A stretch of 5,318 nt of DNA from Xanthobacteraceae bacterium (GTDB lineage: Bacteria > Pseudomonadota > Alphaproteobacteria > Rhizobiales > Xanthobacteraceae): the NCBI GenBank assembly GCA_030648135.1, contig JAUSIF010000226.1:1-5318 (forward strand), given 5' to 3'. Every line of letters starts with the position of its first letter. The stretch's first letter is position 1. The position numbers were made by a program, and so were the translations under genes. Below are positions 1-5,012 of this stretch, in pieces. A model generated the notes under the pieces. It searched no databases. It worked only from the letters and a program-made list of their open reading frames with translations, and was not told where the DNA came from.

Positions 1-410
1 GCGCCGGAGGAGGCGTCGGCGAACAGCAATTGCACGTCGCGCGCGCGTACCTCGCGGCCATTGACGCGATAGGCCGATCCCGCCTCGCGTTCGATCCGGC
101 GCGACACCTCGAGCGTTTCTTCGTCGAAGGCCGCCGGCGCACCGCGGTCGGAATTATCGACGGTGAGCGCGACCTCGGCCATGTTGCGCGCGGGCCGGTT
201 GCCCGAGCCGGAGAAGATCACTTCGTCCATGTCCTGGGCGCGCATCGCCTTGTGCGAGCTCTCGCCCATGACCCAGCGCAGCGCCTCGACAAGGTTCGAC
301 TTGCCGCAGCCGTTGGGGCCGACGATACCGGTGAGGCCCGGCTCGATCAGGAATTCGGACGGCTCGACGAAGGACTTGAAGCCGATGAGCCGCAGGCGGG
401 TGAATTGCAT
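1..410 (-). CDS. smc: Chromosome segregation protein SMC, N-terminal fragment (cut by left edge)
   Basis: This is the first 136 residues of the SMC ATPase, which compacts and helps segregate the chromosome as a dimer with ScpA/ScpB in the cytoplasm. The ATG is at 410 and the frame is open to base 1, so the hinge, coiled coils and C-terminal Walker B half lie outside the window. The start MQFTRLRLIGFKSF is the typical SMC opening. The Walker A loop GPNGCGKSN falls at residues 31-39, followed by LVEALRWVMGE. The stretch YRVNGREVRARDVQLLFADA near the edge is the form common in alphaproteobacteria, and the Q in it sits where the ABC Q-loop region is expected. The upstream AGG-containing stretch is only a weak ribosome site. 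It lies 119 bases downstream of the dsbA-like gene, same strand, so co-transcription is possible. Identity is very secure; only completeness is lacking. Confidence 0.97.
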   Translation of the reverse strand, partial: MQFTRLRLIGFKSFVEPSEFLIEPGLTGIVGPNGCGKSNLVEALRWVMGESSHKAMRAQDMDEVIFSGSGNRPARNMAEVALTVDNSDRGAPAAFDEETLEVSRRIEREAGSAYRVNGREVRARDVQLLFADASSG

Positions 411-529
411 GGCGACGCCTATTTGCGTTTACGCACGGCCGACGATTCGTTTGCGAAGCCAACATGCGTCGCGCGGAAGGCCCCCGCAAGCCCGCGCAAG
501 ACCTTGTCCCGCGGCGCTTTTCCGTCCGG
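411..529. other. Intergenic region between dsbA-like gene and smc
   Basis: This 119-base gap holds one CcrM-type GATTC site at 444-448 and a small GCGT-TT-ACGC palindrome at 425-434. I see no stem followed by a T-run after the dsbA-like stop codon, so nothing argues for termination here. No convincing -35/-10 pair for smc stands out either. Confidence 0.5.
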
Positions 530-1171
530 CTAGTTCTTCTTGAGAAGAGGTTCGAGGTACTTCTCGAGCTCGGCGGGCGAAAAGGCGCCGACCACCATCT
601 TGTCGTTGATGAAGAAGGTCGGGGTCGATTGCACCTTGAATTTCTCGACGGCGCGCCTGCCGACGTCCTGTATGGATTCCGCTAGCTTGCTGTCGTTGAT
701 ACAGGCTTCGAAGCTCTGCTGAGTGAAGCCCGCCTGCTTGGCGATGCGCAGGAAGCCGTTATAGGGGTCGGCAGCCCAATTTTTCTGCTGCTCGAACAAG
801 GCGTCGAGCATCGGGAAATATTTGTCGCCGGAGCAGCGGGCGAGCATGAAGCCCGCGATCGCCACCTCCGCCGGCTGGGTCGGAAATTCGCGGAAAATGA
901 GCCGTACCTTGCCAGTGTCGATATATTTCGTCTTCAGCGTGGGATAGGTCTCTTTGTGGAAAAAAGCGCAATGCGGGCAGGTCAGCGAGGCATATTCGAC
1001 GATCGTGACCGGTGCGTTGTCCGCGCCGATGATTTTGTCGCCGAGCGGTCCCGGCGTGTACAGCTCGGGCAGAACATTCGCGGGCTCCGCGGCGGCGGTT
1101 CCGGCAACAGCGGTGCCGGCGAGCGCGAGGGCGCAAGCGCCCGTGAGTATGTGGCGGCGCGAGAGAATCAC
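530..1171 (-). CDS. DsbA-family exported thiol oxidoreductase (thioredoxin-fold, CPHC active site)
   Basis: The protein has 213 residues. It begins with a signal peptide of about 28 residues (SRRHIL, then an alanine-rich hydrophobic stretch ending TAAAEP). The paired arginines resemble a Tat signal but a Sec route is equally possible. The mature part is a DsbA-like thioredoxin fold (Thioredoxin_4 type) with the redox motif CPHC at 65-68 and the cis-proline loop STPTFFIND at 182-190. Two further cysteines, C112 and C157, could form a second disulfide. By family, it should make or handle disulfides in periplasmic proteins; the substrates are unknown, and no DsbB partner is visible here. The start is GTG at 1171, chosen because a strong GGAGGT lies 5 bases upstream and the signal peptide begins directly there. 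It sits between DUF721 (103-base gap) and smc, an arrangement I know from other Hyphomicrobiales. Confidence 0.93.
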   Translation of the reverse strand: MILSRRHILTGACALALAGTAVAGTAAAEPANVLPELYTPGPLGDKIIGADNAPVTIVEYASLTCPHCAFFHKETYPTLKTKYIDTGKVRLIFREFPTQPAEVAIAGFMLARCSGDKYFPMLDALFEQQKNWAADPYNGFLRIAKQAGFTQQSFEACINDSKLAESIQDVGRRAVEKFKVQSTPTFFINDKMVVGAFSPAELEKYLEPLLKKN

Positions 1172-1176
1172 TTGTT

Positions 1177-1182
1177 ACCTCC
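1177..1182 (-). promoter_or_regulatory. Ribosome binding site for the GTG-started dsbA-like gene
   Basis: On the minus strand this reads GGAGGT, a near-perfect Shine-Dalgarno sequence, with 5 bases between it and the GTG at 1171-1169. It is the strongest ribosome site in the window and settles the non-ATG start. Confidence 0.85.
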
Positions 1183-1219
1183 AAGCTGGATGGGCAGCCG
1201 AACCGTCGGGCGCATGCGG

Positions 1220-1247
1220 ACCTAGATGCGGAACCGATTGTGGCAAG
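1220..1247 (-). promoter_or_regulatory. Candidate promoter for the dsbA-like gene (possibly also smc)
   Basis: On the minus strand CTTGCC (1247-1242) and CTAGGT (1225-1220) are separated by 16 bases. They resemble the rhizobial housekeeping pattern CTTGAC-N17-CTATAT, with several mismatches. A transcript from here would have a leader of about 40 bases before the ribosome site. It lies in the 103-base gap after DUF721. This is a by-eye match only and could be chance. Confidence 0.33.
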
Positions 1248-1274
1248 TCTGCGGTGGGGCCGACAAGCGAATCC

Positions 1275-1769
1275 TCACCTTCCGATGACCCCGGACCGGA
1301 TCAGCGCACCCAGGCGGGCAAGGGAGGATTTCAGCCGCTCGTCCTCGAACGCGCCGAGGTCGCGCTCGACCGCGGCAATGGTCTCGGGCGCGGGCTCGAC
1401 CGGGGCGGTGGGGACGGGCCGGCGCGGCGATACCGGCCCCTGGCGCAGCGCGATGCGGCCGACGCAGCGCCAGCCGAAATAGCGGTTGACGCGCTCGATC
1501 ACGACCGGGGCGAGATGCTGGACTTCGAGCGCATAGGCGCCCTCGACCCGGATGGTGAGCGTGCCTTCCGAATCGGGATCGTCGCGCCTTGGCCAGACCA
1601 GCCGCATGGGCTCCGAACGCCGGGCCAACTCGGCGCCGACGATGTCCTCCCAATGGGTGACGATCTCGACCGCGGCGAAGCCCTGGCGCGCGAAGGCCGC
1701 GTTGAGGCATTTGCCCACGAGATCGGCGAGCGGGGCGGCGAAACGGGACCGGCGAGGCGAGGGGGACAA
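1275..1769 (-). CDS. DUF721 protein, DciA-like candidate replicative helicase loader
   Basis: The DUF721 domain covers roughly residues 12-108 of a 164-residue protein. Family hallmarks seen are PLADLVGKCLNAAFARQGF (13-31) and then VTHWEDIVGAELARRSEPM (37-55), followed by a beta-rich part and a proline-rich linker, with a short helical tail LKSSLARLGALIRSG. The DUF721 family includes DciA, the loader of the DnaB replicative helicase in bacteria that lack DnaC/DnaI; assignment to that role here is by family. I chose the TTG at 1769 because GGAGC lies 7 bases upstream on the minus strand and because homologues I know begin shortly before the PLADLVGK segment. The only ATG upstream in frame is at 1874. 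It would add 35 low-complexity residues and overlap mutY by 52 bases, so it is less likely. The gene is divergent to mutY and upstream of the dsbA-like gene and smc. Confidence 0.85.
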   Translation of the reverse strand: MSPSPRRSRFAAPLADLVGKCLNAAFARQGFAAVEIVTHWEDIVGAELARRSEPMRLVWPRRDDPDSEGTLTIRVEGAYALEVQHLAPVVIERVNRYFGWRCVGRIALRQGPVSPRRPVPTAPVEPAPETIAAVERDLGAFEDERLKSSLARLGALIRSGVIGR

Positions 1770-1810
1770 TGGGATTGCTCCGGGCCGCGAGCTCTGGGAC
1801 GGTTGCGCTG

Positions 1811-1817
1811 AAGAAGG
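1811..1817 (+). promoter_or_regulatory. Ribosome binding site for mutY
   Basis: AAGAAGG ends 5 bases before the ATG at 1823. This favours that ATG over the TTG-started in-frame extension beginning at 1769, which adds 18 residues with no family resemblance. Confidence 0.6.
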
Positions 1818-1822
1818 CGGAC

Positions 1823-2935
1823 ATGGACGCGCGGGTCGATAGATCCAACCTAGCAGGGCGGCGAAGGCCGGCAAAGCCGGTGCGCGGGAGCGAGCCCGGC
1901 GCTGACGACCTGCTCGCCTGGTACGACCGCCACCGGCGGGTCTTGCCCTGGCGCGCGGCGTCCGGCGAGACCGCCGATCCCTATCGGGTCTGGCTTTCCG
2001 AGATCATGTTGCAGCAGACCCGGGTCGAGACCGTCGCCCGCTATTACGGGCGCTTCCTCGCGCGCTTTCCGACGCTTGAAGCGCTCGCCGCCGCCAGGCT
2101 CGGCGAGGTGCTGAAGGCCTGGGCCGGGCTCGGCTATTACGCGCGCGCCCGCAACTTGCACGCCTGCGCGCGCACGGTGGTTAAACGGCACGGCGGGCGT
2201 TTTCCCGCTATGGAAGCCGAGCTGCGCGCGCTGCCCGGGATCGGGCCCTATACGGCGGCGGCGATCGCCGCCATCGCGTATCGACAGAAGGCCGCGCCGG
2301 TCGACGGCAATGTGGAGCGCGTGCTGGCGCGGCTCTATGCGGTCGAACAGAAGCTGCCGGCGGCGAAAGCGGAGCTTTACCGGCTGGCCGAGCGGCTCAC
2401 GCCCGATGAACGCCCCGGCGACTTCGCCCAGGCGATGATGGATCTCGGCGCCACTCTCTGTACGCCGAAGAATCCCGCCTGCGGGCGCTGTCCTTGGAAC
2501 GGCGGCTGCGCGGCGTTGCAGCGCGGAGATCCGGAATCCTTCCCGCGCCGGATGATGAGGCGCGCGGGCAAGCTCCGCCACGGCGCGGCGTTTTTCGCGC
2601 TGCGCGCCGACGGCGCCGTGCTGGTGCGCACGCGCCCGCCGAAGGGATTGCTCGGTGGCATGACCGAGCTGCCGACGACGGAGTGGAGCGCGAAGTTCGA
2701 CCAGCGGCATGCGCTCGATGAGGCGCCGTGCCAGGCGAAATGGCGCCGCCTGCCCGGCGTCGTCCGCCATGTCTTCACTCATTTCCCGCTCGAACTCGTG
2801 GTCTACGCCGCCGAGGTCCAAAAACGTACCCGCGCGCCCAAGGGCATGCGCTTCGTCAAGCTCGCCGCCCTCGACGGCGAAGCGCTGCCGAGCCTGATGC
2901 GCAAGGTCGCGCGGCACGCAACTCAGAACTTGTAA
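1823..2935 (+). CDS. mutY: A/G-specific adenine DNA glycosylase MutY
   Basis: This 370-residue base-excision repair enzyme removes adenine mispaired with 8-oxoguanine, preventing G:C to T:A changes. Domains in order: a basic N-terminal tail (1-27); a HhH-GPD glycosylase core with catalytic E60 in WLSEIMLQQTRVETV, helix-hairpin-helix LPGIGPYTAAAI (137-148) and catalytic D161 in PVDGNVERVL; an iron-sulfur loop with C213, C220, C223 and C229 in the C-X6-C-X2-C-X5-C pattern; and a NUDIX-like C-terminal domain (about 250-365) that recognises 8-oxoguanine, with the F-T-H motif at 318-320. All key residues are present and the length is normal, so it should be active. The start is set by a good ribosome site. 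It is divergent from DUF721, with only 53 bases between the proposed starts. Its stop codon lies inside the 3' end of the outer-membrane protein gene on the other strand. Confidence 0.97.
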   Translation: MDARVDRSNLAGRRRPAKPVRGSEPGADDLLAWYDRHRRVLPWRAASGETADPYRVWLSEIMLQQTRVETVARYYGRFLARFPTLEALAAARLGEVLKAWAGLGYYARARNLHACARTVVKRHGGRFPAMEAELRALPGIGPYTAAAIAAIAYRQKAAPVDGNVERVLARLYAVEQKLPAAKAELYRLAERLTPDERPGDFAQAMMDLGATLCTPKNPACGRCPWNGGCAALQRGDPESFPRRMMRRAGKLRHGAAFFALRADGAVLVRTRPPKGLLGGMTELPTTEWSAKFDQRHALDEAPCQAKWRRLPGVVRHVFTHFPLELVVYAAEVQKRTRAPKGMRFVKLAALDGEALPSLMRKVARHATQNL

Positions 2936-3636
2936 TTGATCCCGGCGCGGACGGTGGTCAGGTCGAGGCTACCCGCCACCGGCACGTAGCTGGAATCGAA
3001 CGAGAACGGGTCGCTGCCCAAGTGCATGCGGAGGAACTCCGCCCGCGCGGTCCAATGCGGACTGAACATCGTCTCGATGCCGCCGCCCCACACCCAGCCG
3101 GCGAGCAGGCTCGAGCCGGAATAGGAGACCGGCGCGCCGAAACCGCTGAGCAGGAGATCGCCCGAGGCCCGGCCGATGGCGAGGCCACCGGTGGCGTAGA
3201 GAAATGCATCGCCGGCCGCGAGTCCCGCCCGCGCGCGCAACGTGGTGGTCCAGTCGAGGTCGGCGCCGAGCCGGCCCGCGACAGAACCGAACGGCGGATA
3301 AGCCGCGCTCACCGCATGGTCGGAATGCAGCCGGAAGCGCGACCAGTCACCCTCGATGCCATAGACGAGTAGACCAGCCTGCCAGTTGAACCCGGTCTGG
3401 ACGCCGAAGCCGATGCCGTTGGATTTGGGCCCGCTCGCCGCGATCGAACCGGTGATGCCGCTCGCGGCCAAATCGCCGGCGTCGAATTGGGCCTGGTCGC
3501 GGGCATAGCCCGCGCTGAGGCCGAAATAGGGTCCGCTCCAGTTGGTGACAAACGGATCGGTCGCCATGGCCTCGCCGATGGCGAGGATCGCCGTAAGCCC
3601 GCCGATGATCATGGACGGGCGCGACATGAAGGGCAT
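2923..3636 (-). CDS. Outer-membrane beta-barrel protein, Omp25/31-like
   Basis: The 237-residue product has a hydrophobic signal peptide (about 1-25, cleavage plausible after GEAMA) and no cytoplasmic domain. The mature part shows the pattern of small rhizobial barrels: WSGPYFGLSAGY (33-44) as first strand, GFGVQTGFNWQ (76-86), IEGDWSR (94-100), TTLRARAGLA then FLYATGGLAIG (145-155), WGGGIETMFSPHW (183-195), and a last strand TVRAGINYKF ending in phenylalanine, the BAM-complex signal. Such proteins are abundant structural or porin-like surface proteins; no specific transport substrate can be read. The ATG at 3636 is 17 bases after the ccrM stop, with an adjacent TTG at 3639 and further ATGs at 3627 and 3612 as alternatives; no ribosome site clearly decides. 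The gene is probably read through from ccrM or from a promoter within its 3' end. Its last 13 bases overlap the end of mutY. Confidence 0.9.
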   Translation of the reverse strand: MPFMSRPSMIIGGLTAILAIGEAMATDPFVTNWSGPYFGLSAGYARDQAQFDAGDLAASGITGSIAASGPKSNGIGFGVQTGFNWQAGLLVYGIEGDWSRFRLHSDHAVSAAYPPFGSVAGRLGADLDWTTTLRARAGLAAGDAFLYATGGLAIGRASGDLLLSGFGAPVSYSGSSLLAGWVWGGGIETMFSPHWTARAEFLRMHLGSDPFSFDSSYVPVAGSLDLTTVRAGINYKF

Positions 3637-3653
3637 CAATCGGCCGCGAAGCT

Positions 3654-4811
3654 TCAGCAGGGCGCCATCTCGGCGCGGATCTGCGCCCGCAGCGCGTCGA
3701 TCGGCCGGCGGCCGGCTGCGTCCTCGATGTGCCAGTAAGTCCAGCCGTTGCAGGCTTCCAGCCCCTGCGCGAGCGCGCCGATGCGGTGGATCGAGCCCAC
3801 GGCGGCGTTCTTGCCGTTCTCAAACGCGAGCGTGCCGTCGGCGCGCACCAGCGCGTGCACGCGGCCCTTGGTGTCGGTGAGCATCGCACCCGCATTCAGC
3901 AACCCGCGCTCGATCAGCGTCATGAAGGGGACGCGCGGGGCCTCGCGCGCGGTGACGAAGGGCGCGATCGAGGGCGCGGGCAGCGGCTCGACCGCCCCGA
4001 TGCGGGCGCGCGCGCGCGCCGCATAGGTCGGGTCGCGCTCGATGCCGATGAAATGCCGGCCGAGCCGCTTGGCCATGGCGCCGGTGGTGCCGGTGCCGAA
4101 GAAGGGATCGAGCACGAGGTCGCCCGGCCTCGACGAGGACAGGATCACGCGCGCCAACAGCGCCTGCGGCTTCTGGGTCGGGTGCAGCTTGCGGCCGGAG
4201 CCGTCCTTCAAGCGCTCCTCGCCGGTGCAGAGCGGAATCATCCAGTCGGAGCGCATCTGCACGTCGTCGTTGCCGGCTTTCAGCGCCTCGTAATTGAAGG
4301 TATAGCCGCGCGCATCCGCTTCGCGCGCCGCCCAGATCAGGGTCTCGTGCGCGTTGGTGAAGCGCCGGCCGCGGAAGTTCGGCATCGGGTTCACCTTGCG
4401 CCAGACCACGTCGTTCAGCACCCAGAAGCCGAGGTCCTGCAGGATGGCGCCGACGCGGAAGATGTTGTGATAGGAGCCGATGACCCAGAGCGTGGCGGCG
4501 GGCTTCATCACCCGGCGGCAGGCCATCAGCCAGGCGCGGGTGAAGGCGTCGTAGGCGGCGAAGCTCGAAAACTTGTCCCAATCGTCGTCGACGGCGTCGA
4601 CCTTGGAATCGTCGGGACGCTTGAGATCGCCCGCGAGCTGCAGATTATAGGGCGGATCGGCGAAGACGAGATCGACTGATCGGGCCGGGAGCTTCTCAAG
4701 TTCGGCGATGCAATCGCCGACCATCACATGGTCGAGCGGGGCTATGGCCCCGGCGGGCTCTCGGGATGAACGGGGCGCCCGTTTGGGCGCCCCGATACGC
4801 GCAACATCCAT
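3654..4811 (-). CDS. ccrM: CcrM-type adenine-N6 DNA methyltransferase (GANTC)
   Basis: This 385-residue protein methylates adenine in GANTC using S-adenosylmethionine; in alphaproteobacteria the timed synthesis and Lon-dependent loss of CcrM couple methylation to the cell cycle. It is a beta-class enzyme: catalytic DPPYNLQL at 52-59 precedes the cofactor motif DPFFGTGTTG at 235-244. Between them lie VDAVDDDWDKF (71-81), IGSYHNIFRVGAILQDL (111-127), NPMPNFRGRRF (141-151) and HPTQKP (210-215). The C-terminal CcrM-specific domain, which contacts DNA, has SIHRIGA (340-346) and CNGWTYWH (354-361). No restriction enzyme is adjacent, as expected for an orphan regulatory methyltransferase. The ATG at 4811 gives an N-terminal extension of about 27 residues before the conserved DHVMVGDC; it lacks a clear ribosome site and contains a strong inverted repeat. 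GTG at 4727 or ATG at 4724 are therefore real alternatives, though those also lack a good ribosome site. Confidence 0.96.
   Translation of the reverse strand: MDVARIGAPKRAPRSSREPAGAIAPLDHVMVGDCIAELEKLPARSVDLVFADPPYNLQLAGDLKRPDDSKVDAVDDDWDKFSSFAAYDAFTRAWLMACRRVMKPAATLWVIGSYHNIFRVGAILQDLGFWVLNDVVWRKVNPMPNFRGRRFTNAHETLIWAAREADARGYTFNYEALKAGNDDVQMRSDWMIPLCTGEERLKDGSGRKLHPTQKPQALLARVILSSSRPGDLVLDPFFGTGTTGAMAKRLGRHFIGIERDPTYAARARARIGAVEPLPAPSIAPFVTAREAPRVPFMTLIERGLLNAGAMLTDTKGRVHALVRADGTLAFENGKNAAVGSIHRIGALAQGLEACNGWTYWHIEDAAGRRPIDALRAQIRAEMAPC
4702..4720 (-). repeat. Stem-loop, 8-base stem, in ccrM codons 31-37
   Basis: TCGGCGAT and its exact complement flank a 3-base loop. The bases encode the conserved VGDCIAE stretch, so protein constraint may explain part of the symmetry. 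Confidence 0.5.
4737..4752 (-). repeat. Stem-loop, 6-base GC stem, upstream of the alternative ccrM starts
   Basis: CGGGGC and GCCCCG flank a 4-base loop. It lies 10 bases before the alternative GTG at 4727, so if translation starts there this stem sits where the ribosome would bind. Confidence 0.5.
4771..4794 (-). repeat. Perfect 10-base GC-rich inverted repeat at the 5' end of ccrM
   Basis: CGGGGCGCCC and GGGCGCCCCG flank a 4-base loop (GTTT on the plus strand, AAAC in the ccrM transcript). It covers codons 6-14 if ccrM starts at 4811, or lies in the leader if it starts at 4727/4724. No T-run follows on either strand, so it does not look like an intrinsic terminator. Confidence 0.75.
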
Positions 4812-4872
4812 GACGCGGGACCAGATACGCTGAACGCAACTTGAACCGACGCCGCGGATACTGGCCCGTCAC

Positions 4873-4894
4873 GGGTAAAGGCGGGGTAAAGGCT
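4873..4894. repeat. Tandem 11-base direct repeat upstream of ccrM
   Basis: Two adjacent units, GGGTAAAGGCG and GGGTAAAGGCT, differ only at the last base. The 11-base period is close to one helical turn, so a dimeric regulator could contact both copies on the same DNA face. The repeat lies about 62 bases upstream of the ccrM ATG at 4811 and only 4 bases from the CtrA-like box. Confidence 0.6.
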
Positions 4895-4898
4895 AACC

Positions 4899-4913
4899 TT
4901 AATCAATCCTTAC
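4899..4913. promoter_or_regulatory. Candidate CtrA binding site upstream of ccrM
   Basis: TTAA-N7-TTAC matches the CtrA consensus TTAA-N7-TTAA at seven of eight defined positions with the exact spacing. TTAA occurs only twice in this GC-rich window, so the match is not trivial. CtrA is known to activate ccrM in Caulobacter, and a CtrA link to ccrM has been proposed for rhizobia. The site is 88 bases upstream of the 4811 start. Matching was by eye, and no confident -10 element was found. Confidence 0.5.
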
Positions 4914-4964
4914 GAAATCCGGTTTCGGCGATGCCTCGTTCGGATCCTCTCTATGCGGCAATAC

Positions 4965-4992
4965 GTCATCCCGGACTTGGCCCGGCCATGAC
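4965..4992. repeat. REP-like imperfect palindrome in intergenic DNA
   Basis: Outer arms GTCAT and ATGAC enclose CCGG inner arms around a 7-base loop, with a small unpaired bulge. The wording (GTCATCCCGGACTTGG and then CCCGGCCATGAC) resembles the short extragenic palindromes scattered in Bradyrhizobium-like genomes. It lies between the radical SAM stop codon and ccrM. A T-run sits before rather than after the hairpin in the direction of the radical SAM gene, so it is a poor terminator. Only this one copy is in the window. Confidence 0.5.
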
Positions 4993-5012
4993 AAAAAACA
5001 ACCGAGAGAAAC

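Noticed and set aside
954..1811. Plus-strand open frame (285 residues) across the dsbA-like and DUF721 genes
   Set aside because: It runs antisense through two well-supported genes and their intergenic gap and shows no domain or ribosome site.
1850..2917. Long minus-strand open frame (355 residues) opposite mutY
   Set aside because: It is an antisense shadow of mutY in GC-rich DNA: arginine/proline-rich with no recognisable domain, while the plus strand has every MutY catalytic residue.
4006..4019. Alternating GC tract with possible Z-DNA character
   Set aside because: It encodes the Ala-Arg repeats of the CcrM linker and is easily explained by GC-rich codon use.
3729..4679. Long plus-strand open frame (316 residues) opposite ccrM
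   Set aside because: Same cause: it mirrors ccrM codons, has low-complexity composition and no family features.
4812..4870. A -35/-10 promoter close to the ccrM ATG
   Set aside because: TTGCGT and GTATCT-like hexamers occur but with spacing far too short for a sigma-70 promoter.
4913..4927. Small CGAAA/TTTCG inverted repeat next to the CtrA-like box
   Set aside because: Only a 5-base stem; too short to separate from chance.
4991..5012. T-run on the minus strand after the radical SAM stop as an intrinsic terminator
   Set aside because: No GC stem lies between the stop codon and the T-run; the palindrome comes after it, the wrong order for an intrinsic terminator.
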